From contig JACJZB010000006.1 in the NCBI GenBank assembly GCA_020635815.1, positions 109,292 to 173,291 on the forward strand: DNA of 64,000 bases, written 5' to 3'. Below, one piece after another: positions 47,931 to 56,964 of the stretch; the stretch's first letter is position 1; each line of letters begins with the position of its first letter. The stretch comes from Flavobacteriales bacterium. GTDB lineage: Bacteria > Bacteroidota > Bacteroidia > Flavobacteriales_E > Vicingaceae. The notes beneath the pieces were generated by a model that searched no databases, was not told where the DNA came from, and was given only the letters and a program-made list of their open reading frames with translations. The translations under genes were made by a program, and so were the position numbers.

Positions 47931-48566
47931 TTAAACCTTCCCAAACGATTTACAAAAGTGAGTAATGTCGCACTCTCCACATTTTGGCTTACGAGCCGTA
48001 CAAATGTAACGGCCGTGTAAAATCAACCAATGGTGTGCAACTGGTATTACTTCTTCGGGTAAGTTTTTAATCAATTCCTTTTCCGACTCTAAAGGAGTTT
48101 TTGCATTGTTGGTTAATCCTAACCGGTTGGCTACTCTAAATACGTGCGTATCAACCGCCATTGCAGGTTTATTGTAAACCACACTTGCTATTACATTGGC
48201 TGTTTTACGCCCTACTCCAGGCATTGTTTGTAAATCGTCAATATCAGATGGTACTACATTTTTAAACTCATTTACTAATATTTTAGCCATTCCCACCAAA
48301 TGTTTTGCTTTATTGTTGGGGTAACTAATGCTGCGTATGTATTCAAAAACTTCTTCTACATCTGCTTCTGCAAGTGATTGTGCTTCAGGAAATCTTCTAA
48401 ACAAATCTTTGGTTACAATGTTTACCCGTTTATCGGTACACTGTGCCGATAATATTACAGCCACCAACAATTCGTAAGGGTTGGTGTATTCTAACTCAGT
48501 CTCCGCAGTTGGACTTTTTTTACTAAAATGGTCTATAAATAATTGGTAACGTTCTTTCTTTGTCAT
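47931..48566 (-). CDS. nth: Endonuclease III
   Basis: The 211-residue DNA glycosylase/AP lyase has the helix-hairpin-helix MPGVGRKTANVIASV with the catalytic Lys, VDTHVFRVANRLG with the catalytic Asp, and the C-terminal [4Fe-4S] Cys set (CTARKPKCGECDITHFC). It removes oxidised pyrimidines in base excision repair. A minus-strand TAATTTTG box lies only a few bases upstream (48571-48578), so its transcript may be nearly leaderless. Confidence 0.96.
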   Translation of the reverse strand: MTKKERYQLFIDHFSKKSPTAETELEYTNPYELLVAVILSAQCTDKRVNIVTKDLFRRFPEAQSLAEADVEEVFEYIRSISYPNNKAKHLVGMAKILVNEFKNVVPSDIDDLQTMPGVGRKTANVIASVVYNKPAMAVDTHVFRVANRLGLTNNAKTPLESEKELIKNLPEEVIPVAHHWLILHGRYICTARKPKCGECDITHFCKSFGKV

Positions 48567-48602
48567 AAACCAAAATTACATTTTAATCTTCTTATTTTGT
48601 AT

Positions 48603-48742
48603 TACACTTCGACAGGCTCAGTGTGACAAAATATGATAACATTTCACTCCGTAAGTAAAAAAGGATATTATTTGAATAGGGTTATTAAGTTTAATAAACT
48701 ATAAACTTCTAAACCTTTGTCATACTGAGCCTGTCGAAGTAT
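48603..48742. repeat. Inverted pair of the CTTCGACAGGCTCAG repeat
   Basis: A 28-base copy at 48603-48630 and its near-exact inverse at 48715-48742 enclose about 84 bases of AT-rich DNA with no gene. The arms could form a long hairpin between the divergent nth and membrane-protein genes. Confidence 0.85.
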
Positions 48743-48826
48743 AACAAAGGATGCAAAATTTTATAAAAATTACATTTTTTGATTCGTTAAATAATTAGCT
48801 ACTTTTAAAGTCAAATAATTATCCTG

Positions 48827-50128
48827 TTGGAAATAGCAATTACCATATTTTACTTTATACTTTTTTGTTTCATAATCAATAAGTTATCCTTTTTTGATGA
48901 TGAAGTAATTACCAAAAAATGGTTTATAGCTATTTTCACAATTAAGGTTTTGGTAAGCATAGTGCTTACTTTAATTTACACCTACTACTACACCGACCGC
49001 TCCACTGCCGATATTTTTAAGTATTTTGACGATAGCAAAATTATGTTTGAAGCCATAAAAACTAATCCACTCGATTTTATAAAAATGCTGTTGGGTGTGG
49101 CAAACGACAACCCTTACTTTAACGAAACCTATTACGACAACATGCGTTTTTGGTACAGTCAAGGCTCAACCAACTTATTTACCGATAGCCATACTATTAT
49201 TCGTTTTAATACCATTGTTCAGTTTTTTTCTTTCGGCTATTTTAACGTGCATAATGTGTTTATCAATTTTGTATCGCTAATCGGTTTAACAGCCATTTTT
49301 AAAGTTGTAAAACCTTATTTCGAGCATTATAAAAAAATACTTTTTTATGCTGTTTTTTTAGCTCCTTCTGTGCTTTTTTGGGGTTCGGGCTTATTAAAAG
49401 AAAGCATCATCTTTTTGGGAGTTGGTATGTTATTATTAAATCTAAAACAGCTTTCTGTAAATTTTTCATGGAAAAGTAGTTTAATCATCATTTTATCAAT
49501 CGTATTAATTAGCTACACCAAACTCTATATTTTAGCTGCTTTAAGTCCAGCTTTATTAGGTTATTTTTTCCATACAACTGTACTAAAGCAAAAACCAATT
49601 TTAAGTTACTTACTTAGTTCAGCGATAATAATTTTAAGCTCTTTTTTATTATTGGCTGCCTCATTAAAAATTAATCCTATCCAATTAATTATTGCCAAAC
49701 AACACGATTTTATTGAATTAATGAATCAAGTAGAAAACTCAAGCTCATTTACTTTTCCAATAGTTCAATCTACCTTAGATGTAATTTTAGCCATACCAAA
49801 TGCTTTAATTACAACCTTTCTCCGTCCATTTTTATGGGAATGCAACTCTCCTTTTATGTTAATGAGTGCGATTGAAAATCTAGACATCATTACTTTTTTT
49901 ATTATAGCTTTATTTTTTAGAAAAAAGAAAATCAATTACAATCTATTATTGTTCTGCTTATCTTTTGTTCTGTTTCTTTATATCCTTACCGGATTAACAG
50001 TTCCTAACTTTGGAGCTATTGCTCGCTACAAAGTGCCTGCACTACCCTTTTTACTTATTGCAATATTGTCTATTATCGATATCGAAAAAATAAAAACTAA
50101 ATTCAAATTTATAGCTCCATTTTTATGA
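48827..50128 (+). CDS. Polytopic membrane protein, function unknown
   Basis: A 433-residue protein with about ten membrane helices and a large loop after helix two (TDRSTADIFKYFDDSKIMFEAI...YNETYYDNMRFWYSQGSTN). The overall pattern, with acidic residues in that loop, resembles polymerase or glycosyltransferase-type envelope proteins such as EpsG or Wzy, but no signature fixes it. The start is a TTG at 48827: an in-frame TAA is at 48806 and no ATG occurs before the first helix. It overlaps the following lipoprotein gene by four bases. Confidence 0.75.
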   Translation: MEIAITIFYFILFCFIINKLSFFDDEVITKKWFIAIFTIKVLVSIVLTLIYTYYYTDRSTADIFKYFDDSKIMFEAIKTNPLDFIKMLLGVANDNPYFNETYYDNMRFWYSQGSTNLFTDSHTIIRFNTIVQFFSFGYFNVHNVFINFVSLIGLTAIFKVVKPYFEHYKKILFYAVFLAPSVLFWGSGLLKESIIFLGVGMLLLNLKQLSVNFSWKSSLIIILSIVLISYTKLYILAALSPALLGYFFHTTVLKQKPILSYLLSSAIIILSSFLLLAASLKINPIQLIIAKQHDFIELMNQVENSSSFTFPIVQSTLDVILAIPNALITTFLRPFLWECNSPFMLMSAIENLDIITFFIIALFFRKKKINYNLLLFCLSFVLFLYILTGLTVPNFGAIARYKVPALPFLLIAILSIIDIEKIKTKFKFIAPFL

Positions 50129-51780
50129 TAAACTCTTTCTTTAATAAATCTCTTTTAGTTGTTTTTATTGCCACTTTATTTAGTTGTACACCAACCGAAA
50201 AAATAGATTTAATTGTACACAACGCAAAAGTTTATACCCTAAACGACAACTTTGATATTACCGATGCAATTGCCATTAACGATGGTAAAATAATAGCCGT
50301 TGGACCAGAAAATGAAATTAAAAACAAATACTTAGCAAAAGAATATTTAGACGCAAGAAAACGACCTGTTTACCCTGGTTTTATTGATGCTCATTGCCAT
50401 TTTGTTGGGTATGCAAAAAGTTTACAACAAGTAAATTTGGTAGGCACAACTTCCTTTAATGATGTTTTAGCCAAAACTGTAGAGTTTAGTAAATCAAACA
50501 CCACTCCATGGATTACGGGTAGAGGTTGGGATCAAAACGATTGGGAAGTAAAAGAATATCCAACAAAACAACAACTAGATAGCCTTTTCCCTGACCAAGC
50601 TGTATTTTTAAGACGAGTTGATGGTCATGCTGCTTTAGTCAATCAAAAAGCGTTAGACATTGCTAAAATTACTACCTCAACAAAAATTGATGGTGGTGTT
50701 ATTGAAAAAATTAACGGAAAATTAACTGGTATTTTAATTGACAATGCTGTTGGTTTAATCACTGCCGTTATTCCAGATTTTACAGCAAAAGAACTTGCTA
50801 ATGCTTTAATAAAAGCCGAACAAGATTTATTTAAAGTGGGTTTAACAACTGTTGATGATGCAGGGTTAAACCGTATGCAAATAGAAACCATTGAGCAGCT
50901 ACAAAACGATAGTTTGTTAAAAATTAAGGTGTATGCCATGATAAGTGCTCAACCAGAATTGTTTGATTACTATCTAAAAAAAGGACCTTATAAAACTGAC
51001 CGATTAAATGTAAGTTCTTTTAAATTTTATGCCGATGGTGCTCTTGGTTCAAGAGGGGCTTGTTTGTTAGAGCCTTATAGTGATATTATTGAGCAAAAAC
51101 ATTATGGTTTATTAATTGAGCAAGAAGCATTTTTCGAAAAATATGCTCAACAATTGTACGACAAAGGTTTTCAAATGAATACCCATTGTATTGGCGATTC
51201 GGCTAACCGAATGGTTATGAACATTTATAAAAATGTATTAAAAACTACCAACGACAAACGTTGGCGAATTGAACACGCTCAAGTAATTAATCCAGCAGAT
51301 TTTAAAACCTTTGCAGATTATACCATAATTCCTTCTGTACAACCAACTCATGCAACATCTGATATGCATTGGGCAAAAGATAGATTGGGAGAAATAAGAG
51401 TAAAAACCGCTTATGCTTATAAAGAATTATTAATGCAAAATGGATTAATTGCTTTAGGTACAGATTTTCCAATTGAAGGAATAAACCCCATAAATACTTT
51501 TTATGCTGCCGTTGCTCGTAAAGATGCAAATGAGTTTCCAAAAGATGGTTTCCAGCCAGAAAATGCTTTAACCAGAGAAGAAGCCTTAAAAGGAATGACC
51601 ATTTGGGCTGCTATTGCCAATTTTGAAGAAAATGAAAAAGGAAGTATTGAAGTTGGTAAGAGTGCTGATTTTGTATTATTGGACAACGACATTATAACTA
51701 CAAAAGAAAATGCAATTTTAAATACCAAAGTATTAGCAACTTACATTAACGGAGAAAAAGTATTTTCTACACTAAAATAA
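50125..51780 (+). CDS. YtcJ-like amidohydrolase lipoprotein
   Basis: A 551-residue lipoprotein (VVFIATLFSC signal, lipobox Cys) of the metal-dependent amidohydrolase superfamily. It shows the N-terminal strand DLIVHNAKVYTLND, VYPGFIDAHCHFVGY with the metal His pair, GRGWDQNDW, FYADGALGSRGACL, NTHCIGDSANRMVM, RIEHAQVI and GTDFPIEGINP. YtcJ-like enzymes hydrolyse N-acyl or formamide-type bonds, and the substrate is unknown. It is coupled to the upstream membrane protein by an ATGA overlap. Confidence 0.92.
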   Translation: MINSFFNKSLLVVFIATLFSCTPTEKIDLIVHNAKVYTLNDNFDITDAIAINDGKIIAVGPENEIKNKYLAKEYLDARKRPVYPGFIDAHCHFVGYAKSLQQVNLVGTTSFNDVLAKTVEFSKSNTTPWITGRGWDQNDWEVKEYPTKQQLDSLFPDQAVFLRRVDGHAALVNQKALDIAKITTSTKIDGGVIEKINGKLTGILIDNAVGLITAVIPDFTAKELANALIKAEQDLFKVGLTTVDDAGLNRMQIETIEQLQNDSLLKIKVYAMISAQPELFDYYLKKGPYKTDRLNVSSFKFYADGALGSRGACLLEPYSDIIEQKHYGLLIEQEAFFEKYAQQLYDKGFQMNTHCIGDSANRMVMNIYKNVLKTTNDKRWRIEHAQVINPADFKTFADYTIIPSVQPTHATSDMHWAKDRLGEIRVKTAYAYKELLMQNGLIALGTDFPIEGINPINTFYAAVARKDANEFPKDGFQPENALTREEALKGMTIWAAIANFEENEKGSIEVGKSADFVLLDNDIITTKENAILNTKVLATYINGEKVFSTLK

Positions 51781-51785
51781 AACTC

Positions 51786-51793
51786 TACTTTTG
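51786..51793 (+). promoter_or_regulatory. -7 box TACTTTTG
   Basis: An exact TAnnTTTG match 22 bases before the ATG at 51815, just after the previous stop codon. It suggests independent expression of the CAP-domain gene. Confidence 0.5.
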
Positions 51794-51814
51794 CCAACTT
51801 AACCAAGCAATTGA

Positions 51815-52459
51815 ATGGTAAGTTACTTGAAATCAATATTTTTAATTTTGTTTTTTACTTGTTTTGAGCAACAATATTTTGCTCAAAAAATAACTCCTTT
51901 TAGCAATTGGGATGCCCATGATTTAAGAAAAGCAAACAGTGCTAAAGATAGTAAAGACCTTTCCTTTCAAGAAAAAAAAGTAATCTTCTATATCAACCTT
52001 GCACGTATGGATGGAGAACTATTTTCTAAAACTTACCTAAAAGATTATATGGATGATGTAAGAATTCCTAAAAACAAATATTACCGTTCATTAATTACCA
52101 TGTTAAAAGAACAAGAAGCAATGCCTCCTTTAGAACCTAAGGATGATTTAATAGATGAAGCCATAAAACATTCGAAAGAAATGGGACGAACAGGGAAAAA
52201 AGGTCATCGTTCAGCTGATGCTGAAAGTTTTGCCGAACGCATGGAAAAATTTAAATCCGATTACAATAAAATTAAAGAAAGCAACCAATATGGTTTTCCT
52301 GATGCCTTATCTATAGTTGTAGATTTATTGATAGATGATGACCAAGAAAGTTTACGACACCGTAAAATGTTCTTAGCCCCTGAACTAAAATACATTGGGG
52401 TTGGTATTCGAAATCACAAAAAATTTAGGATAAATACTTCGGTATTATTGGCGAATTAA
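51815..52459 (+). CDS. CAP-domain secreted protein
   Basis: The 214-residue protein has a signal peptide ending about QQYFAQ. The rest resembles the CAP (SCP/PR1) fold: FYINLARMDGELFSKTYL, PPLEPKDDLIDEAIKHSKEMGRTGKKGHRSADAESFAERM and RHRKMFLAPELKYIGVGI. His residues at HSKEMG and GHRS could form the CAP cavity. The extracellular role is unknown in bacteria. Confidence 0.8.
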   Translation: MVSYLKSIFLILFFTCFEQQYFAQKITPFSNWDAHDLRKANSAKDSKDLSFQEKKVIFYINLARMDGELFSKTYLKDYMDDVRIPKNKYYRSLITMLKEQEAMPPLEPKDDLIDEAIKHSKEMGRTGKKGHRSADAESFAERMEKFKSDYNKIKESNQYGFPDALSIVVDLLIDDDQESLRHRKMFLAPELKYIGVGIRNHKKFRINTSVLLAN

Positions 52460-52532
52460 CTCTTGTTCAATAAATTAAACCCAACCACATAGGCACATAG
52501 TTTTTTTTTTAACTCACACCACTTAAGTTGTT

Positions 52533-52565
52533 TATAGTTTTCACGCTTTAGCGTGATATAACTAT
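52533..52565. terminator. Convergent hairpin
   Basis: TCACGC-TTTA-GCGTGA core with outer ATAGTT/AACTAT arms, followed by TATTTTATT, between the convergent CAP and nusB genes. Confidence 0.6.
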
Positions 52566-52636
52566 TTTATTACTATCCAATTTTGAAATGATAACTATAT
52601 CTATGTGGTTAAAACAAGATAGTTTTCTATAATTGA

Positions 52637-53590
52637 CTAAGCATCTAACAAACCTCTACCTATCTTCTTCATCTTACCGCTTTCTTTAAAATCGGCAACC
52701 AATTTATCTAATACCCCATTAATAAATATTTTACTTTTTGGAGTACTAAACCATTTCGATAGTTCGATGTATTCGTTTAAGGTTACCTTAACTGGAACTG
52801 AGTTAAAATGAATTAATTCGGTTAATGCCATTTTCATTAATAAAATATCAATCATCGCAATACGTTCAACGTCCCAGTTCTTTGTTTTTTCCGCAATAAT
52901 TTTTGAATTCTCTTTATCGTCTTCAATGGTTTTCTTAAATAATTTTTTAACCATCTTCACATCTTCATCCTTATCAGTATATAAATTGAGCAGAGGTGTA
53001 AATTCATCCGATTTTGGAGTGAAACGTTTTACCGATTTCAATACCATACTTAGCACAAAATCAATTTCATCAAAGCCCCAAAAAATACTTTTATCTTGAA
53101 TTTCAGAAAGCATCAATTCAAATTCAGGAATAATCTTTTTGTACAACGTAACAGCAAACTTTTGGTCTTCTTCAAATGAAGTTTCACGAGTACTCATGTA
53201 CTCAACATAAGCATCGTGCTTACGTAAATAGTTCATAAACTTGGTAATCAAATCTTGATCTGGCGACCAAGAAATTTTTCTTTCGTTTAATTTTTGACTC
53301 AAATGTTTATTGGTGGTGATTAATCGAAAAATCCTATTTTCTATTAATTTTTGATTGGGATCTAAATCCTCTTCAGAAGGTAAACGTTTCGTTTTCGATT
53401 CTTCAATTCTTAGCTCAGCACGGTGAACAATTTCTCCGGGTAGTGCCAAAAAGAACAAGTATAAATCATACATCCGTTCTAAACTTAAAAACAATTCGCT
53501 TTCAGCTTTATTTACATTTTTGTCACTTGATTGAAAATAGGCATATAACGCCTGAAATGTTTTTACTCTTAAATAACGTCTGCTAATCAT
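52637..53590 (-). CDS. nusB: Transcription antitermination factor NusB, long form
   Basis: The 317-residue protein starts MISRRYLRVKTFQALYAYFQS and ends with the NusB core (RIAMIDILLMKMALTELIHFNSVPVKVTLNEYIELSKWFSTPKSKIFINGVLDKL, read in two parts). About 170 extra residues between the ends make it twice the size of the E. coli protein, which is usual in this phylum. NusB binds boxA RNA with NusE for rRNA antitermination. Confidence 0.95.
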   Translation of the reverse strand: MISRRYLRVKTFQALYAYFQSSDKNVNKAESELFLSLERMYDLYLFFLALPGEIVHRAELRIEESKTKRLPSEEDLDPNQKLIENRIFRLITTNKHLSQKLNERKISWSPDQDLITKFMNYLRKHDAYVEYMSTRETSFEEDQKFAVTLYKKIIPEFELMLSEIQDKSIFWGFDEIDFVLSMVLKSVKRFTPKSDEFTPLLNLYTDKDEDVKMVKKLFKKTIEDDKENSKIIAEKTKNWDVERIAMIDILLMKMALTELIHFNSVPVKVTLNEYIELSKWFSTPKSKIFINGVLDKLVADFKESGKMKKIGRGLLDA

Positions 53591-53673
53591 TTCGTTTTAT
53601 TACTATGTATGTTTAAAGAACGAGTTTTTACCGTTGTAAATATAATCTTTTAAATTGCTTACTAGTTAAATAA

Positions 53674-54771
53674 CTAGTAAGACAATTTAACTTTTCCTAA
53701 TGCTTCTATTCTTTCTTCTGCCATTTTGTTTGCAATAGCATAAGTAGGAATATTTTCTTGTGATGAACGTGTTAAAATTGAAGTTGTTGTATTGTAAATT
53801 TCTTCTGCTTTAGCCATCGCCCACTCAGGTGTTAGGTTAGCAACCTCAGCATAACAATTAATTACACCACCTGCATTTAACATAAAGTCAGGGGTATAAA
53901 TCATTCCTTTCTCCATTACAATTTTTCCGTGTACATCTTCTTGTTGTAATTGGTTATTAGCTGCTCCTGCTATTATCGAACATTTTAAACGACTTAATGT
54001 ATCATCATTAACTGTTGCTCCTAACGCACAAGGAGCATAAATGTCCATATCTAAATCATAAATTGCATCTAAACCAACAATTTCTGCCTTGTAATCATTT
54101 GAAATTCTCTTTAATGTTTCTTCATGGATATCTGTAACAAATACTTTTGCACCTTCTTTGGTTAAATGTTTTACTAAATATTCACCCACATGACCAACTC
54201 CCTGAACAGCAACTCTTTTACCCGCCAACGAATCAGAACCAAACTGATGTTTTGCTGCAGCTTTCATCCCTACATATACACCATAAGCCGTAACTGGAGA
54301 TGGGTCTCCACTTTTACCTGGTAATCCGGCAACATGATTTGTTTCCATGTTTACCCAAGTCATATCTTGAGGAGAAATTCCAACATCTTCAGCAGTAATG
54401 TATTTACCACTCAATGAGTTTACAAATTTCCCGAATCTTCTAAATAAAGCTTCATTTTTATCTGTTCTTGAATTACCAATTATAACAGCTTTTCCACCGC
54501 CTAAATTTAAGCCCGAAATAGCATTTTTATACGTCATCCCTCTCGATAACCTTAACACATCAGTTAATGCTTCAGCTCCTGTTGCATATTGCCACATTCT
54601 TGTACCGCCTAAAGCTGGTCCACAAACGGTATTGTGTACCGCAATAATTGCTTTTAAGCCTGTAGCTTTATCTTGACAAAAAACAACTTGTTCATGATCG
54701 TAATTTGACATGTCATCTAGCACAGTATTGACTGGTGCGACTGACTTCTGCTGATCTAAAATATCTGCCAT
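53674..54771 (-). CDS. Glu/Leu/Phe/Val dehydrogenase family enzyme
   Basis: The 365-residue enzyme has GPALGGTRMW, RGMTYKNAISGLNLGGGKAVI with catalytic Lys residues, ITAEDVGISPQDM with the catalytic Asp, and the NAD motif VAVQGVGHVGEYLVKHL. It is most like leucine or valine dehydrogenases, which deaminate branched-chain amino acids to 2-oxoacids. This agrees with the nearby isobutyryl-CoA mutase and 2-oxoacid:ferredoxin oxidoreductase genes for branched-chain breakdown. Confidence 0.93.
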   Translation of the reverse strand: MADILDQQKSVAPVNTVLDDMSNYDHEQVVFCQDKATGLKAIIAVHNTVCGPALGGTRMWQYATGAEALTDVLRLSRGMTYKNAISGLNLGGGKAVIIGNSRTDKNEALFRRFGKFVNSLSGKYITAEDVGISPQDMTWVNMETNHVAGLPGKSGDPSPVTAYGVYVGMKAAAKHQFGSDSLAGKRVAVQGVGHVGEYLVKHLTKEGAKVFVTDIHEETLKRISNDYKAEIVGLDAIYDLDMDIYAPCALGATVNDDTLSRLKCSIIAGAANNQLQQEDVHGKIVMEKGMIYTPDFMLNAGGVINCYAEVANLTPEWAMAKAEEIYNTTTSILTRSSQENIPTYAIANKMAEERIEALGKVKLSY

Positions 54772-54867
54772 TATATTTAGTTTTTATATTTAGTAAGTTT
54801 TAAACCGTTAAAGATAATTACTTTTGTAACCATATTTGCACTTTAACAATCCTTTTATTTAAGGCTG

Positions 54868-54875
54868 CAAAGTTA
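54868..54875 (-). promoter_or_regulatory. -7 box TAACTTTG for the amino-acid dehydrogenase
   Basis: An exact TAnnTTTG match on the minus strand, about 96 bases before the ATG at 54771. A plus-strand TACTTTTG at 54819-54826 could serve the divergent ABC transporter gene. Confidence 0.45.
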
Positions 54876-54940
54876 ATGTTTATTAGTTAATAGATTTAGT
54901 TATTCGACCAAAAAGTAAATTGCACAATCCATTACCGTAA

Positions 54941-56740
54941 ATGAAGGCATTAAAACATTTAAACAAGTATCTTTTTAAGTATAAGTATCGTCTTTTACTT
55001 GGAATTGTATTTGTTATTATTTCAAATGTTTTTGCCTTATATCCCGCTCAAATTATTCGTGAAACTTTTAACCTCGTAGAATCTAAATTATCAGGAACAA
55101 AAATTGAAAGTACTAGTTTTTTAGGCGATTTATTCCAATATTTAAGTTTTGGGAAAGCAATACTTTTTTTTGGAGCTATTGTTTTCGGATTGGCAATCGC
55201 TAAAGGAATTTTTACTTTTTTTATGCGTCAAACTATTATCATCATGTCTCGATTAATTGAGTTTGATTTAAAAAATGAAATTTTCAATCATTTTCAACAC
55301 CTTGACACCTCTTTTTATAAAGAAAATAATACAGGTGACATCATGAATAGAATTAGCGATGATGTAACTAAAGTAAGAATGTATGTTGGACCTGGAATAA
55401 TGTACACCGTAAACTTGATTTGCCTGTTTGCTATGGTTATTCCTGTTATGTTTTCTATAAATGTAAAACTCACTTTATATTCACTTACTCCTCTCCCATT
55501 ACTCTCTATTATTATTTATTACGTAAGTACTCGTATCAATAAACAAAGCGAAAGAGTTCAAGCTAAACTGTCTGACATAACCACTTTATCACAAGAAACT
55601 TATTCTGGAATTCGTATGCTAAAATCCTATGTAAAGGAAAATTATTTTATATCAAAACTCTTTAAAGAAAACGAAGAATACAGAACAAATTCAATGAATT
55701 TAGTTCGTACCAATGCCGTCTTTTTTCCTGTAATGATGTTATTAATTGGGTTAAGCACCATTTTTACAATTTACATTGGAGGAATGGAATACATTGCAGG
55801 CAACATTACAATCGGAAATATTTTAGAATTTGTATTTTATATCAACATGCTTACTTGGCCAGTAACTGCAATAGGTTGGGTTACCTCAATTATTCAACGT
55901 GCAGCAGCATCTCAAACACGTATTAATGAATTTTTATCTACTCCAAGTAAAATAAAAAACCCAACAAACGAATTATTTGACTTAAAAGGAAATATAAAAT
56001 TTAAAGATGTTTCTTTCACTTATCCCGAATCAGGAATAACGGCTATAAAAGATATTTCATTCGAAATTAAAAAAGGGGAAACCTTTGCTATTGTTGGTAA
56101 AACAGGTTCTGGAAAATCAACCATTATAAATTTGATTTTGAGAAACTACGATGTAACTACAGGGGAAGTTTTAATTGATAATCATAATATAGACGCTATA
56201 AATCTTAACCAACTAAGAGAGAATATAGGATTTGTACCGCAAGAAGTATTTTTATTTTCCGATACCATAGAAAACAATATTGCTTTTGGATATAAAAACG
56301 GACTACCTGATGAAAGTGTAATTCACGAAGCAGCAAAAGATGCGGCTATCTATAAAAGTATAATTGAGTTCCCAAATCAATTTAAGACCAAACTTGGTGA
56401 AAGAGGAATTACACTTTCTGGTGGGCAAAAACAACGAGTTTCTATTGCTAGAGCAATTATAAAAGCACCTAAAATATTAATTTTTGATGATTGTCTTTCG
56501 GCAGTAGATACCGAGACTGAAGATATTATTCTAAATAATTTAGAACGAGTGATGCAAAATAAAACGTCATTAATCATTAGCCATCGCGTTTCTTCAGTAA
56601 AAAATGCTGACAAAATTTTAGTAATTGATAATGGTAAAATAATTGAAGAGGGCACACATCAATCATTAATCGAAAAGGAAAAAGTATATTACAAAATGTA
56701 TCAACAACAATTATTAGAACTAGAAGAAAAAGTAAAATAA
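54941..56740 (+). CDS. ABC exporter, fused permease and ATPase (MsbA/MdlB-like)
   Basis: The 599-residue half-transporter has six membrane helices (residues about 20-320) and a C-terminal ATPase with Walker A GKTGSGKSTI, the Q-loop GFVPQEVFLFSDT, the signature LSGGQKQRVSIARA, Walker B ILIFDDCLSAVD and SHRVSSV. The sequence HFQHLDTSFYKENNTGDIMNRI is typical of lipid or multidrug exporters. It works as a dimer. The substrate is not known. Confidence 0.93.
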   Translation: MKALKHLNKYLFKYKYRLLLGIVFVIISNVFALYPAQIIRETFNLVESKLSGTKIESTSFLGDLFQYLSFGKAILFFGAIVFGLAIAKGIFTFFMRQTIIIMSRLIEFDLKNEIFNHFQHLDTSFYKENNTGDIMNRISDDVTKVRMYVGPGIMYTVNLICLFAMVIPVMFSINVKLTLYSLTPLPLLSIIIYYVSTRINKQSERVQAKLSDITTLSQETYSGIRMLKSYVKENYFISKLFKENEEYRTNSMNLVRTNAVFFPVMMLLIGLSTIFTIYIGGMEYIAGNITIGNILEFVFYINMLTWPVTAIGWVTSIIQRAAASQTRINEFLSTPSKIKNPTNELFDLKGNIKFKDVSFTYPESGITAIKDISFEIKKGETFAIVGKTGSGKSTIINLILRNYDVTTGEVLIDNHNIDAINLNQLRENIGFVPQEVFLFSDTIENNIAFGYKNGLPDESVIHEAAKDAAIYKSIIEFPNQFKTKLGERGITLSGGQKQRVSIARAIIKAPKILIFDDCLSAVDTETEDIILNNLERVMQNKTSLIISHRVSSVKNADKILVIDNGKIIEEGTHQSLIEKEKVYYKMYQQQLLELEEKVK

Positions 56741-56964
56741 CTATTCTTCAATATAATACTTTTAGAACCTTTCTCTCCCACCCTACATTTTAATAAACTT
56801 GATTTCAATTCAAATTCTCACAATTAAATATTTCCATTCCATTTAAAAAGATAATGATCCAGTCTTTTTTTTTACCTTTTTACTGAATAGAATTTCTACA
56901 GAGATAATTATTGCACAAACTGCTCAAAAAACGTAATTTCGCTACGCTTAAAACGGAATAGAGA

